Source of the DNA: JABDMH01 sp964428345
GTDB lineage: Bacteria; Bacteroidota; Bacteroidia; Chitinophagales; Saprospiraceae
DNA length: 64,000 nt
Reading direction: 5' to 3'
Assembly (NCBI GenBank): GCA_964428345.1
Contig: CAYRYD010000022.1
Coordinates: 1-64,000, forward strand
A model generated the notes under the pieces. The model made no database searches. It was not told the DNA's origin and worked only from the letters and a program-made list of their open reading frames with translations. Positions 63,263-64,000 of the stretch are shown here, piece by piece. A program made the position numbers and the translations under genes. Each line of letters begins with the position of its first letter. Within the stretch, counting starts at the first letter, position 1.

Positions 63263-64000
63263 TTGAAACCAAACCTCACTTACCGTCAAATTCTCGCGAT
63301 CTCAGCTCCGATTATGATTGGGAGTGCGGCACAGAATGTCATCACCCTGAGTGACAGCATCTTCTTGTACCATGTTTCGGATGTCGATTTTGCCGCCATT
63401 GGGTTTGTGGGGGTTTTCTATCTGATCATCATGGCGATCGGCTATGGATTCAGTCGTGGAGGTCAGATCCTGGTAGCCAGGCGGAGTGGTGAAGGTCAAT
63501 ACCGGAAGGCAGGGACAACCTTTTATTCCATGCTTTATTTTGAAGTGATACTGGCGCTCGGGTTCTTCCTTTTTCTTCTTTTTGGCTGTCCTTATTTTTT
63601 CCGGCTTTTTGTGGATACCGAAGTAATCTATCAAAAAAGCCTTGAATACCTGAGGTACCGGGCTTATGGCATTTTTCCGGCTTTTATCGGAGTCTCGCTG
63701 ATCGCATTTTACACTGGCATTGCACGGACCACCATCATTTTATACGATACACTGGTGCTGATTGTCGTTAACATCGTTTTGAATTACGGTTTTATTTTCG
63801 GACACTGGGGCTTGCCGGAGATGGGCATTGCCGGGGCCGGACTGGCCAGTACCCTCGCGGAGTTGGTAGCTTTGATCGTTTTCAGTCTTTACATGTTTTT
63901 TGACCGGGCACTCCGACCATTTAAGCTGAGGCGTATTCCAAGGATCAATGCCGACCAGATCCGCTCTATCCTGAAAGTGGCCAGTCCTATTGTGGCGCAG
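63263..64000 (+). CDS. MATE-family efflux transporter, N-terminal part
   Basis: 246 codons in frame to the right edge, incomplete. Starts with TTG 63263 because the frame closes upstream without ATG; LKPNLTYRQILAISAPIMIG matches the MATE N-terminus, and helices follow with NVITLSDSIFLYHV and GHWGLPEMGIAGAGLASTLA, family features in the first half. It would export drugs or metabolites using an ion gradient. Divergent from the S9 peptidase gene. Confidence 0.85.
   Translation, partial: MKPNLTYRQILAISAPIMIGSAAQNVITLSDSIFLYHVSDVDFAAIGFVGVFYLIIMAIGYGFSRGGQILVARRSGEGQYRKAGTTFYSMLYFEVILALGFFLFLLFGCPYFFRLFVDTEVIYQKSLEYLRYRAYGIFPAFIGVSLIAFYTGIARTTIILYDTLVLIVVNIVLNYGFIFGHWGLPEMGIAGAGLASTLAELVALIVFSLYMFFDRALRPFKLRRIPRINADQIRSILKVASPIVAQ

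Overview
The window looks like a scaffold of an uncultured Bacteroidota bacterium, probably metagenome-assembled, perhaps near Saprospiria or Cytophagia. The lineage call rests on an outer-membrane protein of the DUF6089 type, recF followed by a DUF721 gene, lipoproteins with Bacteroidota-style signals, and intergenic repeats typical of that phylum. A run of exactly 100 N at 4908-5007 marks a scaffold join inside a repeat. No rRNA, tRNA, CRISPR array, transposase or prophage was seen.

Layout. 1-1.5 kb: an AT-rich segment with a truncated ScoMcrA-N/EVE-type (type IV restriction-like) gene and a putative DNA glycosylase. 1.8-7.6 kb: a GC-rich segment with a lectin-OmpA protein, a serine hydrolase, two CBS proteins and a Crp/Fnr regulator, separated by dense short-period repeats. 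8.8-35 kb: an anaerobic nitrogen-oxide region. It holds a single-subunit nitric oxide reductase, a haloperoxidase-like lipoprotein, a conserved protein of unknown function, a diheme cytochrome c, a minus-strand DUF2249 / NnrS-like / MIP18 operon, a cupin, and the respiratory nitrate reductase cluster narC-like, narG, narH, narJ, narI, small membrane protein, narK. A SLAC1/TehA channel, a CMD protein and a hemerythrin-like protein follow. No nitrite reductase or nitrous oxide reductase is present in the window.

35-44 kb: a damaged SulP transporter, then a FixL-like heme-PAS kinase paired with a response regulator that is itself a REC-Crp/Fnr fusion. These are divergent from a CBS-Usp-Usp-Usp-CBS operon. 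A TGAT-N4-ATCA (FNR-type) palindrome lies between them, and the same core recurs in three other intergenic regions. 44-64 kb: mostly housekeeping or secreted proteins (ClpB, RecF, DUF721, RecQ, S8, S9 and M23 peptidases, a glycosyltransferase, a glycoside-hydrolase-like propeller, a partial MATE exporter).

How it may work together (inference). Low oxygen would be sensed by the FixL-like kinase and passed to the REC-Crp fusion, which would act at the FNR-type boxes on the CBS/Usp stress operon. A second palindrome, TTAGGACA-N4-TGTCCTAA, lies before the cytochrome-nar operon and, in degenerate form, before the DUF2249/NnrS-like operon; it may mark a nitrogen-oxide regulon. Nar would reduce nitrate to nitrite. 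Nor and the hemerythrin/DUF2249/NnrS-like proteins would deal with nitric oxide. The most unusual points are the His-to-Asn change in the Nor active site, the shortened Fix pathway, the extra domain inside NarK, and 7-8 bp repeat arrays that start or stop within a few bases of genes.
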